Below are positions 16,111 through 24,313 of a stretch of 38,692 nt of DNA, piece by piece (the stretch's first letter is position 1; the number at the start of each line of letters is the position of its first letter). The translations under genes and the position numbers were made by a program. Under the pieces are notes generated by a model. It did no database searches. It was given only the letters and a program-made list of their open reading frames with translations, and was not told the DNA's origin. Origin of the DNA: Nostoc sp. NMS2 (lineage in GTDB: Bacteria; Cyanobacteriota; Cyanobacteriia; Cyanobacteriales; Nostocaceae); the NCBI RefSeq assembly GCF_017115105.1, contig NZ_JABXKH010000071.1:1-38692 (forward strand), written 5' to 3'.

Positions 16111-16170
16111 AGCGTAGACCCATGAGAAGCACAAATGTTGCTTGCATAGAGGAAACCAGGTGTCTACGCT
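16111..16170 (+). promoter_or_regulatory. Structured leader candidate upstream of hydroxylase-like gene
   Basis: AGCGTAGAC at 16111-16119 is exactly complementary to GTCTACGCT at 16162-16170, enclosing a smaller stem AAGCA/TGCTT (16128-16132 with 16138-16142). The structure ends 60 nt before the ATG. It could be a cis-acting RNA or a degenerate repeat. No known riboswitch is recognised. Confidence 0.35.
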
Positions 16171-16230
16171 GACAGCATGACATTTGCATATTTTCTGTGG
16201 AGTTTTCTTAACTATTCTTGAGGAGTACAA

Positions 16231-16731
16231 ATGCTTGAGGCTATCGCTGTTGCTTGGTTATTACTGTTTTTTGGTGATTTTCTATCTACATTTATTTACC
16301 ACGTACCCGAGCACGTTTTTGGTAGCCTTCATTTAAAAACGCACCACTCCTGGAAAAAGGACTTTCGCCACTACGCTATTTTGACTTTTAATCCCCAAGT
16401 TCTTTTAGATGGTGTCTTAGGAGCTTTGCCTTATGTACTCATAGCAGTAGTCTTGTGGTCTTTCTCTCCCATTGGCGTTATTTCGGGATTACTGCTTGGT
16501 CAGTTTCATGTATGGTGGAGACACATAAGTGTACTTGGTTGGCAAACTCCACAGCCTATAAATATTTTATGCCAAATTTTATTTATTACTACTCCTGAGA
16601 GACACTGGTTACATCATCACAGAACTAATTTAAGTTTCGGTGATATTTTTACATTCTTTGAACAACCTGCACAAATGTGGTTACGCTGGCTTCGGTTACT
16701 CAGACTTCGTTTTCGCTATTCTCGGATCTAA
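16231..16731 (+). CDS. Fatty-acid-hydroxylase/sterol-desaturase-like membrane protein
   Basis: A 166-residue membrane protein with the histidine clusters of the fatty acid hydroxylase superfamily: H24xxxH28, H34xxxH38H39, H94xxxxH99 and H126xxH129H130H131. These would hold a di-iron centre that hydroxylates or desaturates a lipid, carotenoid or sterol-like substrate. Two to three hydrophobic spans (about 5-22, 57-78, 80-92) separate the clusters. It is shorter than typical members (200-300 residues) but has all the clusters, like the small cyanobacterial members. GAGG stands 7 nt before the ATG. Its stop codon TAA is the target duplication of a miniature element (16732-16839) that separates the gene from a terminator at 16882-16909. 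The substrate is unknown. Confidence 0.8.
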   Translation: MLEAIAVAWLLLFFGDFLSTFIYHVPEHVFGSLHLKTHHSWKKDFRHYAILTFNPQVLLDGVLGALPYVLIAVVLWSFSPIGVISGLLLGQFHVWWRHISVLGWQTPQPINILCQILFITTPERHWLHHHRTNLSFGDIFTFFEQPAQMWLRWLRLLRLRFRYSRI

Positions 16732-16839
16732 GGGACTTCCAAATAAAAAAATATCCCATCGCTTTAAGGGCAGGGGGGCAGGGGGAGGGAAAATCGTAGT
16801 GAAGTACAGAAATTGGATAATTTATTTTTTGGAGTTCTC
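16732..16839. mobile_element. Miniature inverted-repeat element, copy 1
   Basis: A 108-bp element whose left end GGGACTTCCAAATAAAAAAA is the imperfect inverse of the right end (ATTGGATAATTTATTTTTTG then GAGTTCTC). It is flanked by TAA at 16729-16731 and 16840-16842. Copy 2 at 29470-29592 shares both ends but has a different centre. It has no coding capacity, so it would depend on a transposase elsewhere. Confidence 0.82.
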
Positions 16840-16881
16840 TAACTGAAGCTACTAATTATCTCAATACTGTTTAAAAGTACC

Positions 16882-16909
16882 AAAAGAGGTTGCGATCGCA
16901 GCCTCTTTT
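16882..16909. terminator. Hairpin with HIP1 core, likely bidirectional terminator
   Basis: AAAAGAGGTTGC, loop GATC, GCAGCCTCTTTT: a 12-bp stem with one U-G pair, a T-rich 3' side and A-rich 5' side. The loop and inner stem form the HIP1 sequence GCGATCGC. It is the likely end of the hydroxylase-like transcript. Confidence 0.7.
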
Positions 16910-17264
16910 CCTACGCTATTTATATTTTGTTAGACAGGGATTATTCCAGTCTCAAAAATGCGCTCACCTACATACTCACAAAACAATAAGCGAGTTACAC
17001 AAATGGAAGTATACCTCTGGTACGGAGTATAAAGGTGTTTGCTACCGCTCAACTTCGCTGTTACATCGCCAATGTTTTTGGGAAAGCTAGTCTTAATTAG
17101 TAAATTATTATATCTCTAGATTTTTATGACAATTCCTCTCTTTTCTAGAGAGGGCAGTTTTCCTTCTGCCTCTTGCCCTCTATTTCCTGCGTTCATTGAT
17201 AAAATTAATAACCCAATTAGCTTGAATGCGGTCAATTTGCAACTTGCTGCTTATGAGGTGTTTT
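16910..17264. other. Intergenic region, no gene seen
   Basis: Spacer before the GAF kinase. A weak inverted repeat (CCTCTCTTTTCTAGAGAGG near 17136-17154) is the only structure noted. A reading frame at 16890-17090 overlaps the terminator and has no credible features. Confidence 0.5.
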
Positions 17265-19256
17265 ATGTCCACAGTTAGCCTCAGAAAGATTCTCAATAAA
17301 AAAGAGTTGCAATCTCTCCTTCATAACTTAGTCTACCAGTTCAACATTGCGATTGATGTTGAACTGGTAGACGGCACGAAACTACTTAGCATTGGGGATA
17401 AAACTACCGAAAACCGATATCCAATCGAGGTGTCAGGAGAAATCATCGGTTGGGTTGTGGGAGGGGAACAAGCAACTCTACTTGCAACTTTGCTCTCATT
17501 GATCGCCAAGCAAGAAGCTGACAAGAAAGTACTGGCCATAGAATTGCTGGAGCGATACCAGGAAATTGATTTGTTTGATGATATCTCGACTAAACTCGCA
17601 ACAAGTTTGGATACGCGACAGATTGCTCAACTCGTGCTTCAGGAATTAAGCCGATTAATTGAATCGTCTGCGGGAATGATTCTGCTTTTGAGTCCAGATG
17701 CAACTGTATTTGAAATCATTGCCGAATTTGGAGTGTTTTTTGACGATAGTCAGCCGGAACCAGGTAAGGGAATTATTGGCAACATTGTGCAATCCAACCG
17801 ATCAGAATTGATCAATGATGTGCAAGCCGATCCTCGATTAGAGGGGAAAAAAAACGTTAGTGCCATGATTTGTGTACCGTTACGAGCCAAAGAGCGGGTA
17901 CTGGGAGCGATCGCGATTGGGGCATCCAAAACCGAATCATACAAAGCCGAACACCTGAAACTTGTGAGTATCTTTGCCTCTCAAACAGCGATCGCCATTG
18001 ACAAAGCTTTGCTTTACGAGCAAAGCACTCAAGCAGCAGTCCAGGCACAAACTCAGACACAAAAGCTTCAGCAAGCTCTTCACGATCTGCAATTGGCCCA
18101 AACTCAGTTAATCCAAAGCGAAAAAATGTCCAGTCTCGGACAACTTATTGCCGGAGTTGCCCACGAAATCAACAACCCGGTTAACTTTATTTGCGGCAAT
18201 TTAAGGTATGTTGCCGAATACGCCCAAAACTTATTACACCTATTGGAAAACTATCAGAAATTCTTACCTGTTGTTCCTCCAGAGTTGGAATTAGAGTTAG
18301 ACAATATAGACCTGGAATTTATCATACAGGATCTCCCGAAACTGCTAGATTCGATGAAACTGGGCACCAGTCGGATCGTCGAAATTGTCAAATCCCTGAA
18401 AAACTTCTCCCGCCACGACGAAGCCGAAATGAAAGCCGTCAATATCCATGATGGCATCGACGGAACGCTAATGATTCTTCACCATCGCTTGAAAGCAGAT
18501 ATTCGCCGTCCGGCAATTGAAATCGTTAAAGACTATGCAAAACTTCCCCCCATTGAATGCTATCCCGGACAGTTGAATCAGGTGTTTATGAACATCTTGG
18601 TAAATGCCATTGATGCTTTGGAGGAGTCATTAGTCATTGGTCATTGGTCATTAGCACCAAACAAATCAAAAATGACAAGTGACAACGAACAAATTACACT
18701 CCCAACCATTACCATTCGCACCCAAGCTCTAGACAAAGAGTGGGTTGTGATTCGCATTGCCGACAATGGCCCAGGCATGAAGGAAGAGGTTATCCACCGC
18801 ATTTACGATCCCTTTTTCACCACAAAAGATATTGGTAAGGGAACCGGGTTAGGTATGGCAATCAGCTATCAAATTGTTGTAGACAAACATGGAGGAATGC
18901 TCAAGTGCCGTTCTCAACCAGGTGAAGGCACAGAATTCTGGATTCAGATTCCCTTAAATTGTGCAGTGGTAGTTGCTACTGAAGAACAGAATTACACCTC
19001 TGCTTCGCCAACTACCACAACAAGATTACCCCATATACCCGATGCCGACGGCTTCATTCCATCAACAGTTCCAATACTCAAAACGACGGATTTACTTATC
19101 CGTCATACTCAGTTGATCCAGAGACTTTCACAGCACAATCCAGATGTGGAAACTGCATCACCCGATGAAATTTACCAGATGTTCCAACGCCACCCAATTT
19201 CATTAAAGCTTTACGCCACTTTGTTGTCTTGGTTCAGTTGTTCTAACCCTACCTAA
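17265..19256 (+). CDS. GAF-domain sensor histidine kinase
   Basis: A 663-residue kinase. The start at 17265 (MSTVSLRKIL) has GAGGTG 5 nt upstream and is preferred over ATG 17226. Order: an N-terminal region of about 100 residues, a GAF domain (about 105-255), a coiled segment, HisKA with His300 in VAHEINNPVNF, then HATPase with QVFMNILVNAIDALEE, RIADNGPGM and FFTTKDIGKGTGLGMAISYQ. The HE-N-NP box is typical of cyanobacterial kinases that feed remote regulators. Between the N and G1 boxes an in-frame segment (about residues 455-475) is encoded by GTCATTA/GTCATTG heptamers. About 95 further residues follow the kinase core with no recognised domain. There is no receiver domain and no adjacent regulator. 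Confidence 0.9.
   Translation: MSTVSLRKILNKKELQSLLHNLVYQFNIAIDVELVDGTKLLSIGDKTTENRYPIEVSGEIIGWVVGGEQATLLATLLSLIAKQEADKKVLAIELLERYQEIDLFDDISTKLATSLDTRQIAQLVLQELSRLIESSAGMILLLSPDATVFEIIAEFGVFFDDSQPEPGKGIIGNIVQSNRSELINDVQADPRLEGKKNVSAMICVPLRAKERVLGAIAIGASKTESYKAEHLKLVSIFASQTAIAIDKALLYEQSTQAAVQAQTQTQKLQQALHDLQLAQTQLIQSEKMSSLGQLIAGVAHEINNPVNFICGNLRYVAEYAQNLLHLLENYQKFLPVVPPELELELDNIDLEFIIQDLPKLLDSMKLGTSRIVEIVKSLKNFSRHDEAEMKAVNIHDGIDGTLMILHHRLKADIRRPAIEIVKDYAKLPPIECYPGQLNQVFMNILVNAIDALEESLVIGHWSLAPNKSKMTSDNEQITLPTITIRTQALDKEWVVIRIADNGPGMKEEVIHRIYDPFFTTKDIGKGTGLGMAISYQIVVDKHGGMLKCRSQPGEGTEFWIQIPLNCAVVVATEEQNYTSASPTTTTRLPHIPDADGFIPSTVPILKTTDLLIRHTQLIQRLSQHNPDVETASPDEIYQMFQRHPISLKLYATLLSWFSCSNPT
18626..18686. 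repeat. Heptamer repeat inserted in frame in a kinase gene
   Basis: GTCATTA, GTCATTG, GTCATTG, GTCATTA at 18626-18653, followed by the complementary units TGACAAG and TGACAAC near 18673-18686. It lies in the loop after the N box of the ATPase domain and keeps the reading frame. Confidence 0.88.
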
Positions 19257-19359
19257 AATACGCTAATAGAAATGATTAATAAAAACCTGAAATGACATAT
19301 TTACCTTGATTCACAACATAATTATTTTGTGTAGTGCTTAAGTCTTAGCTTTTCACCTG

Positions 19360-19420
19360 CGTAGGCGTAGCCCGCACTTCGACTTCGCTCAGTGACCGTC
19401 GTAGACATCGCACTACTGGG
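19360..19420. repeat. Palindromic dispersed-repeat cluster
   Basis: CTGCGTAGGCGTAGCCCGCA, then CTTCGACTTCGCTCAGTGAC and CGTCGTAGACATCGCAC, fragments that recur in other spacers here (for example 8551-8571 and 15716-15740). Lies between convergent genes. Confidence 0.65.
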
Positions 19421-19446
19421 AAAAATCAGGACAAATCTGGTATGGA

Positions 19447-20427
19447 TCAACGGTTAACAGTACTCATGTCAGGGTAGCGCTCACCTGCTGCTACACCTTT
19501 TGGTGCAACTGCTTCCAGTCGATTCAACTCTTGTTCAGTCAGGGTAATTTCGGTAGCTGCAACATTCTCCTCTAAGTAAGTACGGCGTTTTGTACCAGGA
19601 ATTGGGACAATATCTTCTCCTTGAGCGAATAGCCATGCTAGTGCAAGCTGACTTGCAGTTACTCCTTTTTCGGTGGCAATTGCCTTCACTTGCTCAACTA
19701 ATTGCAGGTTTTTATAAAAATTCTCACCTTGAAAGCGAGGCGCATTTCTGCGATAGTCATCAGGTGCTAGATCGTCAGGGCTGGCGATCGCACCTGATAA
19801 AAACCCTCTTCCTAATGGGCTATAGGGAACAAACCCAATTCCTAATTCCCGCACAGTAGGTAAAATTTCATCTTCTGGCTCTCGACTCCAAAGAGAGTAT
19901 TCTGTTTGAAGTGCCGCAATGGGGTGAACTGCCACAGCCCGCCGAATCGTGGCAGGAGCAGCCTCTGAAAGCCCTAAATAACGCACTTTTCCCAGCTTTA
20001 CTAACTCTGCCATTGCTCCTACAGTATCCTCAATGGGTACGGTTGAATCTACCCGATGTTGATAATAGAGGTCAATCACTTCTACTCCCAGACGTTTTAG
20101 TGAGGCATCGCAAGCTTGATGGACATATTCGGGTTTGCCACTAATCCCTTTCCAACCACCATCTTCAGTGCGGACATTGCCAAATTTGGTTGCTAATACT
20201 ACTTGATCTCGACGATCTTTAATTGCCTTGCCTACTAGTTGCTCATTAGTAAAAGGCCCATACATATCAGCAGTATCAAGAAAATTAACTCCAAGTTCCA
20301 ATGCTCGATGAATTGTAGCGATCGCCTCATTTTCATCACGACCACTATAAAACTCAGACATTCCCATACAACCAAGTCCGATAGTTGAAACTTCTAACCC
20401 AAGTTTCCCTAGTTTTCTGGTTTTCAT
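19447..20427 (-). CDS. Aldo/keto reductase
   Basis: A 326-residue NADPH-dependent oxidoreductase with a TIM barrel. The catalytic tetrad is visible as D and Y in [12 protein letters not shown] in VVLATKFGN and H in YYQHRVDST. The N-terminus [20 protein letters not shown] then MGMSEFY, and the late [19 protein letters not shown] with its NADPH-binding residues, place it in the AKR13/YakC-like group. The stop is convergent with the GAF kinase across 190 bp containing palindromic dispersed repeats. The physiological carbonyl substrate is unknown. Confidence 0.93.
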   Translation of the reverse strand: MKTRKLGKLGLEVSTIGLGCMGMSEFYSGRDENEAIATIHRALELGVNFLDTADMYGPFTNEQLVGKAIKDRRDQVVLATKFGNVRTEDGGWKGISGKPEYVHQACDASLKRLGVEVIDLYYQHRVDSTVPIEDTVGAMAELVKLGKVRYLGLSEAAPATIRRAVAVHPIAALQTEYSLWSREPEDEILPTVRELGIGFVPYSPLGRGFLSGAIASPDDLAPDDYRRNAPRFQGENFYKNLQLVEQVKAIATEKGVTASQLALAWLFAQGEDIVPIPGTKRRTYLEENVAATEITLTEQELNRLEAVAPKGVAAGERYPDMSTVNR

Positions 20428-20949
20428 TAAATAATCTCCTAGTCAGTAATTGGTCAGAGAAAATCAACTCCTTTAGCATTATCTCTTTCCCTATTACCTA
20501 GCCATCTACACTTAGAAGTATTTCCTGAGAAAAGTAATTAAAAAATATATTTATCATCGGACTTACGCACAACCTTAGCCAAAAAGAAAGATTTTCTTCT
20601 TAGGTCATTTATGAACATTGGTGTCAACTTAAGCGCAATGGGCGGTTAGAAACCGCACGCCAGTTGCTTTAAGTCGGCAGAGCCGCCCAACGCACTGGCT
20701 TGTCTACACAAACAAAACCCACTTCCGTGGGTTAAAAAACCTTAATTTGACCTTAGTCAGCGGAGGCGGAATTCATTCTGACAGAAATTGCGGATAGTGC
20801 AGTGGCAACGAGTCTACTTACCCCTGTTTATTTAGAAGGTAATTCTGGGAAACCTTAATTTGTGAGAGCAAGAGGCTTTTGCCAGAAGGAACTAGAATTA
20901 GGAAACACCTAGCTGGGTTCTTCTGAATTTTGAAATTAGGAGTGCATGT
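20428..20949. other. Divergent intergenic region with structured repeats
   Basis: No gene is seen. The centre holds a palindromic element at 20659-20699 (GCCAGT/ACTGGC outer arms, GGC/GCC inner) and a hairpin at 20716-20733. Upstream GGGCGG near 20639 also pairs with CCGCCC near 20683, so alternative foldings exist. The right end holds a further repeat fragment GCGGAGGCGGAATTCATTCT and the ribosome site of the next gene. Confidence 0.65.
20659..20733. repeat. Palindromic repeat followed by AACCCAC/GTGGGTT hairpin
   Basis: GCCAGT (20659-20664) pairs with ACTGGC (20694-20699). AACCCAC (20716-20722) pairs with GTGGGTT (20727-20733) around TTCC. The second hairpin has a relative at 32155-32172 with a different stem sequence but the same shape. 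Confidence 0.75.
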
Positions 20950-22044
20950 GTGCCAAAATCCCCTAAATATTTGCTGATTGGCTCAACCGAGACTTATAGC
21001 GGTAAATCTGCAACTGTTCTGGGTTTGTCTCATCAGCTACAGCAAAAAGGACTGGATATTACCTACGGTAAACCGCTCGGTACGTATCTAAATTCGTCTA
21101 GTGGAACCGTAATTGAGGAAGATGTCCAATTCATCGCTCTTAGCCTCAATTTACCGGAAAACCGTGTTGCACCTACAATGCTGGCTTTGGATGAACTCAA
21201 TGTGCAAAAGCGCTTACGAGGGGAAGACAAAACCGATTATCAACAGTCCCTAATACAGCAATATTTGCAAATGTCCCAAGGAGATTTGGTATTACTGGAG
21301 GGGCCTGGTGATTTTTCCGAAGGCAATTTGTTTGACTTGTCTTTGCTGCAAATGGCTGAAGTCTTGGATGCTGGCGTGCTGTTAGTAAGCCGCTATAAAT
21401 CGTTGCTTTCGGTTGAGGCGCTATTAGCTGCTAAAGGGCGTGTGGGCGATCGCTTGATGGGAGTTGTCATCAATGATATCCCTGTCACCCAACTAGAAGC
21501 GGTTAACACTCTCCTGCGTCCGTTTTTGGAACAGCAGGGAATTCCTGTGTTAGCGATGCTGCCGAGTAGCGATTTGCTCCGTAGTATCAGTGTTGGCGAA
21601 CTGGTGAAGCAGTTAAAGGCTGATGTTCTTTGTCGCAACGATCGCATGGATTTGTTGGTGGAAAGCCTAGCAATTGGAGCAATGAACGTTAACTCTGCTG
21701 TCAAGTATTTCCGCAAACGCCGAAATATGGCAGTTGTGACAGGAGGCGATCGCGTAGAAATTCAGCAAGCGGCTTTGGAAACTTCTACCCAATGTTTAGT
21801 TCTCACTGGGCAACTACCCCCGCCGCCGTTCATTCTCAGTCGCGCTGAAGAACTAGAAATCCCCATTTTATCTGTTGACTTAGACACTCTCACCACTGTA
21901 GAAATTGTTAACCGCACTTTCGGGCAAGTCCGTCTCCACGAGCCGATTAAGGTTCAGTGCATTCGCCAGTTAATGTCTGAGCATTTTGACATTGACCGCT
22001 TGTTATCTAAACTAGGTTTAACTCCCGCCGCAGCATTATCTTAG
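20950..22044 (+). CDS. BioD-like P-loop protein with DRTGG domain (phosphotransacetylase N-domain family)
   Basis: A 364-residue protein. The N-terminal P-loop domain starts KYLLIGSTETYSGKSATVLG (Walker A variant at about residues 12-20) and resembles dethiobiotin synthetase folds. The middle has MGVVINDIP and the C-terminal half is a DRTGG-like domain (VVTGGDRVEIQQAALETS then TQCLVLTGQLPPPPFILSRA). The same pair of domains forms the N-terminal part of long phosphotransacetylases, but the catalytic PTA domain is absent. It may be a regulatory or nucleotide-sensing protein. The start is GTG 20950 with AGGAG 7 nt upstream. It is monocistronic as far as can be seen. Confidence 0.85.
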   Translation: MPKSPKYLLIGSTETYSGKSATVLGLSHQLQQKGLDITYGKPLGTYLNSSSGTVIEEDVQFIALSLNLPENRVAPTMLALDELNVQKRLRGEDKTDYQQSLIQQYLQMSQGDLVLLEGPGDFSEGNLFDLSLLQMAEVLDAGVLLVSRYKSLLSVEALLAAKGRVGDRLMGVVINDIPVTQLEAVNTLLRPFLEQQGIPVLAMLPSSDLLRSISVGELVKQLKADVLCRNDRMDLLVESLAIGAMNVNSAVKYFRKRRNMAVVTGGDRVEIQQAALETSTQCLVLTGQLPPPPFILSRAEELEIPILSVDLDTLTTVEIVNRTFGQVRLHEPIKVQCIRQLMSEHFDIDRLLSKLGLTPAAALS

Positions 22045-22078
22045 CCTCATCAACTCAACTAATTGAGAGCATCAATGC

Positions 22079-22387
22079 TCAGTTAGGAGGCTGTATTGCT
22101 GGTGAAGGCATAGCCGGCTCGTTGTCACCTCCCAGGCGACGGCGGGCTGTTTCCCTCTGTCCCATAGCTGGGACGTGCTTAGTTGCAGCAGCTAATCCAA
22201 AAACAGGCATATTTCCGTAAATCGCCTCATACCTTCCCGGTTCTATTAAATAAGTTTCGTGCCAGATGCCGACACTACCATCAGCACCAATGGCTTGATT
22301 AAACCTTTGCCAAGCTTTTAAATGTGCATCGGCTGGATTTCTAGCAAAACGCTCCAAATCCTCGAACGAGCGCCAATACTGAATCAT
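22079..22387 (-). pseudogene. DUF4188 protein, N-terminal part missing
   Basis: The 102 residues MIQYWRSFEDLERFARNPAD ... GSVGIWHETYLIEPGRYEAI then YGNMPVFGLAAATKHVP match the C-terminal two thirds of DUF4188 (monooxygenase-like dimeric alpha/beta) proteins. Family members begin about 50 residues earlier with a segment holding GRF and IGMR motifs; the sequence upstream of the Met has TAA in frame three codons away and no recognisable N-terminal segment in the other frames. It is therefore probably a truncated remnant, although a short functional protein cannot be excluded. Confidence 0.7.
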
Positions 22388-22502
22388 TACTTATGAAACA
22401 AATTGGCTAGCCTGGTGTAATCAAGCAATGGAGTTATTGAACCAAACAGGCGAAAAATTGTAGCAATGTCTAACTCAAGTTTTCCTCGCATCTACACGCT
22501 GT

Positions 22503-23048
22503 TTGGTAAAATATCTGGGTCGTTTAATCGGATTATGTCTATCTTTGAGCCAATCAACAGACCTTATTAACCTAGACACATTAGCGCAAGAACTGGCGAC
22601 AATCCAGCAAACGGGTTCTAAAAGAATCGCCTTGTTGGGTTCGCGTCACGTTCCGATTACGCACCAGAATCTTATTGAAATGATGACTTATGCCCTAGTT
22701 TTATCGGGTAATCGCATCATTACTTCTGGTGCTACAGGGACAAATTCAGCGGCCATCAAGGGAGCAACGCGGGCTGATGCCAATTTGTTGACGGTGATTC
22801 TACCCCAAAGCCTGGAACGCCAGCCTTTGGAATCGCGCCAGCAACTAGAACAGGTAATGCATTTAGTGGAAAATCCCAGTAATGATAATCTGTCTCTTGC
22901 TGAAGCTAGTTACCTGTGCAACAAGGAAATTGTCTCTCGTTGCCAGCAACTGATCTGTTTTGCGTTTCACGACAGCCGCACCCTGTTGCAAACTTGTCAA
23001 GATGCAGAAGAACAAAGAAAAGTGGTAACGCTTTTCTACTTTGATTAG
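22503..23048 (+). CDS. DprA-related Rossmann-fold protein (DNA recombination-mediator A type)
   Basis: A protein of up to 181 residues with a DprA/Smf-like Rossmann core: RIALLGSRHVPITHQ, NRIITSGATGTNSAAIKGA, and VILPQSLERQP, then the conserved end QLICFAFHDSRTLLQTCQDA. Full DprA loads RecA onto single-stranded DNA during transformation; this short cyanobacterial form has the Rossmann part only. The longest frame begins TTG 22503, but the first 14 residues look random, and the likely start is near SQSTDLINLDTLAQELA (TTG 22545). No ATG or good ribosome site is found in frame. Function in DNA uptake is inferred from the family name. Confidence 0.8.
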   Translation: MVKYLGRLIGLCLSLSQSTDLINLDTLAQELATIQQTGSKRIALLGSRHVPITHQNLIEMMTYALVLSGNRIITSGATGTNSAAIKGATRADANLLTVILPQSLERQPLESRQQLEQVMHLVENPSNDNLSLAEASYLCNKEIVSRCQQLICFAFHDSRTLLQTCQDAEEQRKVVTLFYFD

Positions 23049-23117
23049 TCATTTGTCATTTGTCTTTTGTCATTTGTATTTGACTAATGACTAATGACTG
23101 ATGACTAATGACTAATA
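23048..23117. repeat. Heptamer arrays GTCATTT and inverse GACTAAT
   Basis: GTCATTT-type units (23048-23080) are followed by TGACTAA-type units (23081-23117), which are reverse complements with one another, so the array can form a hairpin between two genes. Confidence 0.88.
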
Positions 23118-23134
23118 ACCAACAACAATAAGTA

Positions 23135-23557
23135 ATGATAATTTTTTTGTACTCGATCGCTGCTGCTGTCGTTCTGATTTACCTGCCATTTTTGGTAGTA
23201 GCTTATGCCCGTGTGCGGATTGGCAAGGAAATGCTTGCTACTCCTCGCGCCATGTTTGATAAATTGCCGCCTTATGCCCAACGAGCTACTTGGGCACATC
23301 AGAACACCTTTGAAGCCTTTATGGTATTTGCCGCAGCCGCATTGATGGCTTATGTAACTGGTGTAAATTCTTTTACAGCACAACTGGCTGCGATCGCCTT
23401 TGTGGTGGCTCGTTTGCTATACTCAGTTTTTTATATTTTGAATATACCCCTTTTGCGTTAGCGTAGCTCCTCTGAAAGAGGCTCGCTAATGTTTGCTATT
23501 GGTATGCTTGGCTCTATCACTCTCATCTTCTTAAGCATCATCCAAGCTACTAATTAA
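23135..23557 (+). pseudogene. MAPEG-family membrane protein interrupted by a 24-nt repeat insert
   Basis: The first 108 codons encode MIIFLYSIAAAVVLIYLPFL, YARVRIGKEML and then RATWAHQNTFEAFMVFAAAA, a MAPEG-type (eicosanoid and glutathione metabolism) membrane protein with four spans, ending ILNIPLLR then TAG at 23459. The frame resumes 24 nt later as SLMFAIGMLGSITLIFLSII, the missing fourth span, to TAA 23555-23557. The insert (23459-23482) starts with TAG and is 8 codons long, so only a single stop separates the two parts. Without it the protein would have 132 residues, normal for bacterial MAPEG proteins. Either the gene is inactivated or the shorter three-span protein is made. Confidence 0.85.
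23458..23489. repeat. Small palindromic dispersed repeat inside MAPEG gene
   Basis: TTAGCG at 23458-23463 pairs with CGCTAA at 23484-23489, and CCTCT pairs with AGAGG inside. The inserted part is 24 nt (23459-23482), within the 21-27 nt range of Nostoc small dispersed repeats. Confidence 0.8.
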
Positions 23558-23559
23558 TT

Positions 23560-23730
23560 AGGGACTGGGGAATGGGGACTGGGGAATGGGGAATTGGGAA
23601 TAGGAACAAGCAAGGGAGAGAAGTTTTCCCCTCAGCAAGAGCAGCGCCCTTCCCCTCTGCCCCTTTTCAATACCCAATATTCGATCCAATACCCAATCTA
23701 AAATCCAAAATCTAAAATCCAAAATGTTTT
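23560..23730. repeat. GGGGACT/GGGGAAT heptamers and CCAAAATCTAAAAT repeats
   Basis: Alternating GGGGACT and GGGGAAT units at about 23561-23600 face ACCCAAT/TCCAAAA-type units near 23670-23724. The block fills the spacer between the MAPEG gene and the YajQ gene. Confidence 0.85.
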
Positions 23731-24222
23731 ATGGCTTCTACATTTTCCTTTGACATTGTGAGCGACTTTGACCGACAAGAGTTGGTTAACGCCGTCGATC
23801 AAGTTATACGAGACATCAAAGGTCGTTACGACCTCAAAGACACTCAAACTACTGTCGAGTTGGTCGAAGAAAGCATTAACGTTGGTACTGACAGCGAGTT
23901 TACCTTAGATTCTGTACACACCATTCTGCGAGAAAAAGCCGCCAAGCGTAACTTATCCCAGAAAATCTTTGATTTTGGCAAAGTTGAATCAGCTAGCGGT
24001 AATCGCGTGCGTCAAGAAATCAAACTCAAAAAAGGCATAAGTCAAGAAATCGCCAAACAAATTTCCAAATTGATTCGGGACGAATTCAAAAAGGTACAAG
24101 CCTCAATTCAAGGTGATGCTGTGCGGGTTTCTGCCAAATCTAAAGATGACTTACAAGAAGTTATGCAGCGACTAAAACAAGAAGACTACCCGGTAGCTCT
24201 ACAATTTACAAATTACCGTTAA
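23731..24222 (+). CDS. YajQ-family nucleotide-binding protein
   Basis: A 163-residue soluble protein of the YajQ (UPF0234) family, two ferredoxin-like domains. Diagnostic strings are [31 protein letters not shown] and the repeat [20 protein letters not shown], with the end [20 protein letters not shown]. Some members bind cyclic di-GMP, others nucleic acid or nucleotides; the ligand here is not established. The length matches the family exactly. It is flanked on both sides by repeat arrays and is probably transcribed alone. Confidence 0.95.
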   Translation: MASTFSFDIVSDFDRQELVNAVDQVIRDIKGRYDLKDTQTTVELVEESINVGTDSEFTLDSVHTILREKAAKRNLSQKIFDFGKVESASGNRVRQEIKLKKGISQEIAKQISKLIRDEFKKVQASIQGDAVRVSAKSKDDLQEVMQRLKQEDYPVALQFTNYR

Positions 24223-24250
24223 CAGATTCGTAATTCGTAGTTGAATTCTT

Positions 24251-24311
24251 AATTACGAATTACGAATTACGAATTACGAATTACGAATTACGAATTACGA
24301 ATTACGAATTA
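24251..24311. repeat. Heptamer tandem repeat (AATTACG)n, 8+ copies
   Basis: Eight exact AATTACG units and a partial ninth. ATTCGTAATTCGTAG at 24226-24240 is the inverse of the unit, so the array plus flank can fold into a hairpin. It lies between the convergent YajQ and GST genes. Confidence 0.95.
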
Positions 24312-24313
24312 TT

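Larger units (their letters stand above)
15626..16230. other. 605-bp intergenic region with possible Pho box and leader structure
   Basis: No gene is seen. It holds a short dispersed-repeat fragment (AGGCGTAGCCTACCTAGACATCGC near 15716), a possible Pho box at 15864-15904 and a two-stem leader at 16111-16170, described separately. The rest looks like AT-rich spacer and promoter DNA for the gene at 16231. Confidence 0.6.

Noticed and set aside
16890..17090. 66-codon frame after the hydroxylase-like gene
   Set aside because: It overlaps the hairpin terminator and reads like translated spacer.
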